Below, one piece after another: positions 30,303-31,562 of a stretch of 31,562 bases of DNA. Position 1 is the stretch's first letter. Every line of letters begins with the position of its first letter. A model generated the notes under the pieces. It did no database searches, had not been told where the DNA came from, and worked only from the letters and a program-made list of their open reading frames with translations. The translations under genes and the position numbers were made by a program. Source of the stretch: DATJLQ01 sp035509415 (GTDB lineage: Bacteria; Pseudomonadota; Alphaproteobacteria; JACZXZ01); assembly GCA_035509415.1 (NCBI GenBank), contig DATJLQ010000061.1:1-31562 (forward strand), given 5' to 3'.

Positions 30303-31562
30303 CATGGCCGACGTAAAGCATCAGACGGACAAGGAGATCCTGGGCTACAGCCGATGGGTGGTGTTCATCGCCGCCTTTCTGTCGATGGGGGTGATCAGCC
30401 CGTACGAGTATGCGTGGAGCTCGATGTCGGGTCACATCGGCGGCATCTACGGCTGGTCGCACACGCAGATCGGCTGGATGTTCACGCTGTTCGTGATCTT
30501 CGAATCGGTCGGCACGCTGCCGGGCGGCATTCTGCGCGACAAGTTCGGCCCCAAATGGGTGACCGCGATCGCGGGCCTGATCGCGGGGCTCGGCATCTTC
30601 GCGACCTCCCTCGGGCCGGGCTACGGGCTGGTGCTGGTGCTGTGGTGCGTGGGCAGCTTCCTCGCGGGCTTCGTCTACAACACGGCGGTGACCACGGCGA
30701 ACAAATGGTTCCCGGACAAGCGCGGCTTGACCGCGGGGCTGATCGCGGGCGCCTTCTCGTGGGGCTCGCTGCCCTTCATCTTCCCGATCCGGGCGATTCC
30801 GAAGACCGCCCCCGACGCGACCTTCTTCCACGTCATCTACTTCATGGCGGCGATCATCGGCGGCGTGTGCATCGTGGCGGCGCTGTTCATGAAGGACCCG
30901 CCGACCGGCTGGCGGCCGCAGGGCTGGGTCCCGGCGGCGACCACCAAGCGGTCGACCGACCACCAGTTCACGCTCAAGGAGGCGCTCGGCACCTGGCAGA
31001 TGTGGGTTCTGATCGCGTCCTTCATCCTGATCTCGAGCGCGGGCCTGGCCGGCGTGTCGAAGATCGTGAAGTACTCGAACAGCTTCCACTTCACGGCGGC
31101 GGCGGCGACCGCGGCGGCGGGCGGCATCGCGATCTCGAACGGCCTCGGCCGCGTGATCCTGGGTGCCCTCTCGGAGCGCATCGGGCGCGAGACGGCGATG
31201 ATCTGGAGCTACATCCTCACGGGCGTGTTCCTGTTCCTCACGCTGATCGCGGGGGCGGCCCAGAGCGAGTTCCTGTTCGTGGTCGCGGCGATCCTCGCCA
31301 TCTTCTTCTGGGGGCCGCTGTTCTCGCTGTTCCCGGCCACCATCGGCCAGTACTTCGGCGAGGCCTCCGCGGGCTCGAACTACGGCCTGCTCTATGCCAT
31401 CGCCAAGGGCTCGGGCGGCATCTATGGCGGCGTGCTCTCGGCGGTGCTGATCGCGTCCAACGGCTTCCCGTTCGCGATCGGCGTGGGGGCGGTCATGGCG
31501 ATCTGCGCCGGCCTCCTCATCATCCCGCTCAAGAACAGCCCGCCCGTCTGGAAGGGTGCGGC
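30303..31562 (+). pseudogene. MFS transporter of the oxalate/formate antiporter family, partial, with apparent frameshift
   Basis: The coding frame from 30361 to the window end (about 400 codons) encodes an OFA-type major facilitator with about 12 hydrophobic segments, the loop GGILRDKFGPK after helix 2 and EASAGSNYGLLYAIAKG in the second half. The family-like N-terminus MADVKHQTDKEILGYSRWV begins at ATG 30303, after a strong GGGAGG site, but is in a different frame. One extra base in the GGGTGGGTG stretch (30354-30362) separates them; removing one G would give ...SRWVVFIAAF. The gene may be real with a sequencing error, or disrupted. GTG 30361 is a possible alternative start without a ribosome site. 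The gene is cut by the right edge. The substrate (oxalate, formate or another small acid) is not determined. Confidence 0.75.

Overview
The window is a high-G+C bacterial segment (about two thirds G+C by eye) with tightly packed operons, frequent 4-nt ATGA/GTGA overlaps, NMT1-type ABC transport genes, a RutR/URC pyrimidine locus and a NasS/NasT nitrate-assimilation cluster. This combination fits an alphaproteobacterium (Hyphomicrobiales or Rhodospirillales grade). I cannot name the genus from sequence alone. No tRNA, rRNA, CRISPR array or insertion sequence was seen.

Positions 1-11100, pyrimidine-type catabolism. An ABC ATPase/permease pair (minus strand) diverges from a LysR regulator. Beyond the LysR gene lies an NMT1/THI5-like binding protein, followed by a RutB-like cysteine hydrolase, an SDR and an allantoinase/dihydroorotase-type amidohydrolase (plus strand). 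Convergent to them is a minus-strand operon urc1-urc4-upp-rutR, the bacterial form of the URC uracil-degradation genes with a RutR-type repressor. A near-perfect RutR operator overlaps the -35 of the urc1 promoter. A 44-bp element with a T-N11-A palindrome occurs twice, flanking lysR, and faces each half of the ABC transporter in the same relative orientation.

Positions 11141-23608, assimilation of nitrate, all on the minus strand. From a sigma-54-like promoter the order is nasT, a 230-nt leader with paired hairpins and a terminator-like stem, nasS, an FAD reductase, the molybdenum nitrate reductase nasC, an NNP-type nitrate transporter, an unlisted 53-aa membrane protein, nirC, a single-domain globin, a NirA-like siroheme nitrite reductase, and an unusual CysJ-like FAD/NADPH reductase that has a 4Fe-4S domain instead of a flavodoxin domain. 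Together these genes import nitrate and nitrite, reduce nitrate to ammonium, and probably handle NO.

Positions 23609-31562, mixed. After a non-coding stretch come a small zinc-ribbon protein, a secreted protein with 13 TPRs in two modules and a small secreted protein (plus strand). These are followed by a SAM methyltransferase and a two-component histidine kinase/OmpR-type regulator pair (minus strand), and a truncated oxalate/formate-antiporter-family MFS gene at the right edge. The MFS gene shows an apparent one-base frameshift near its start.
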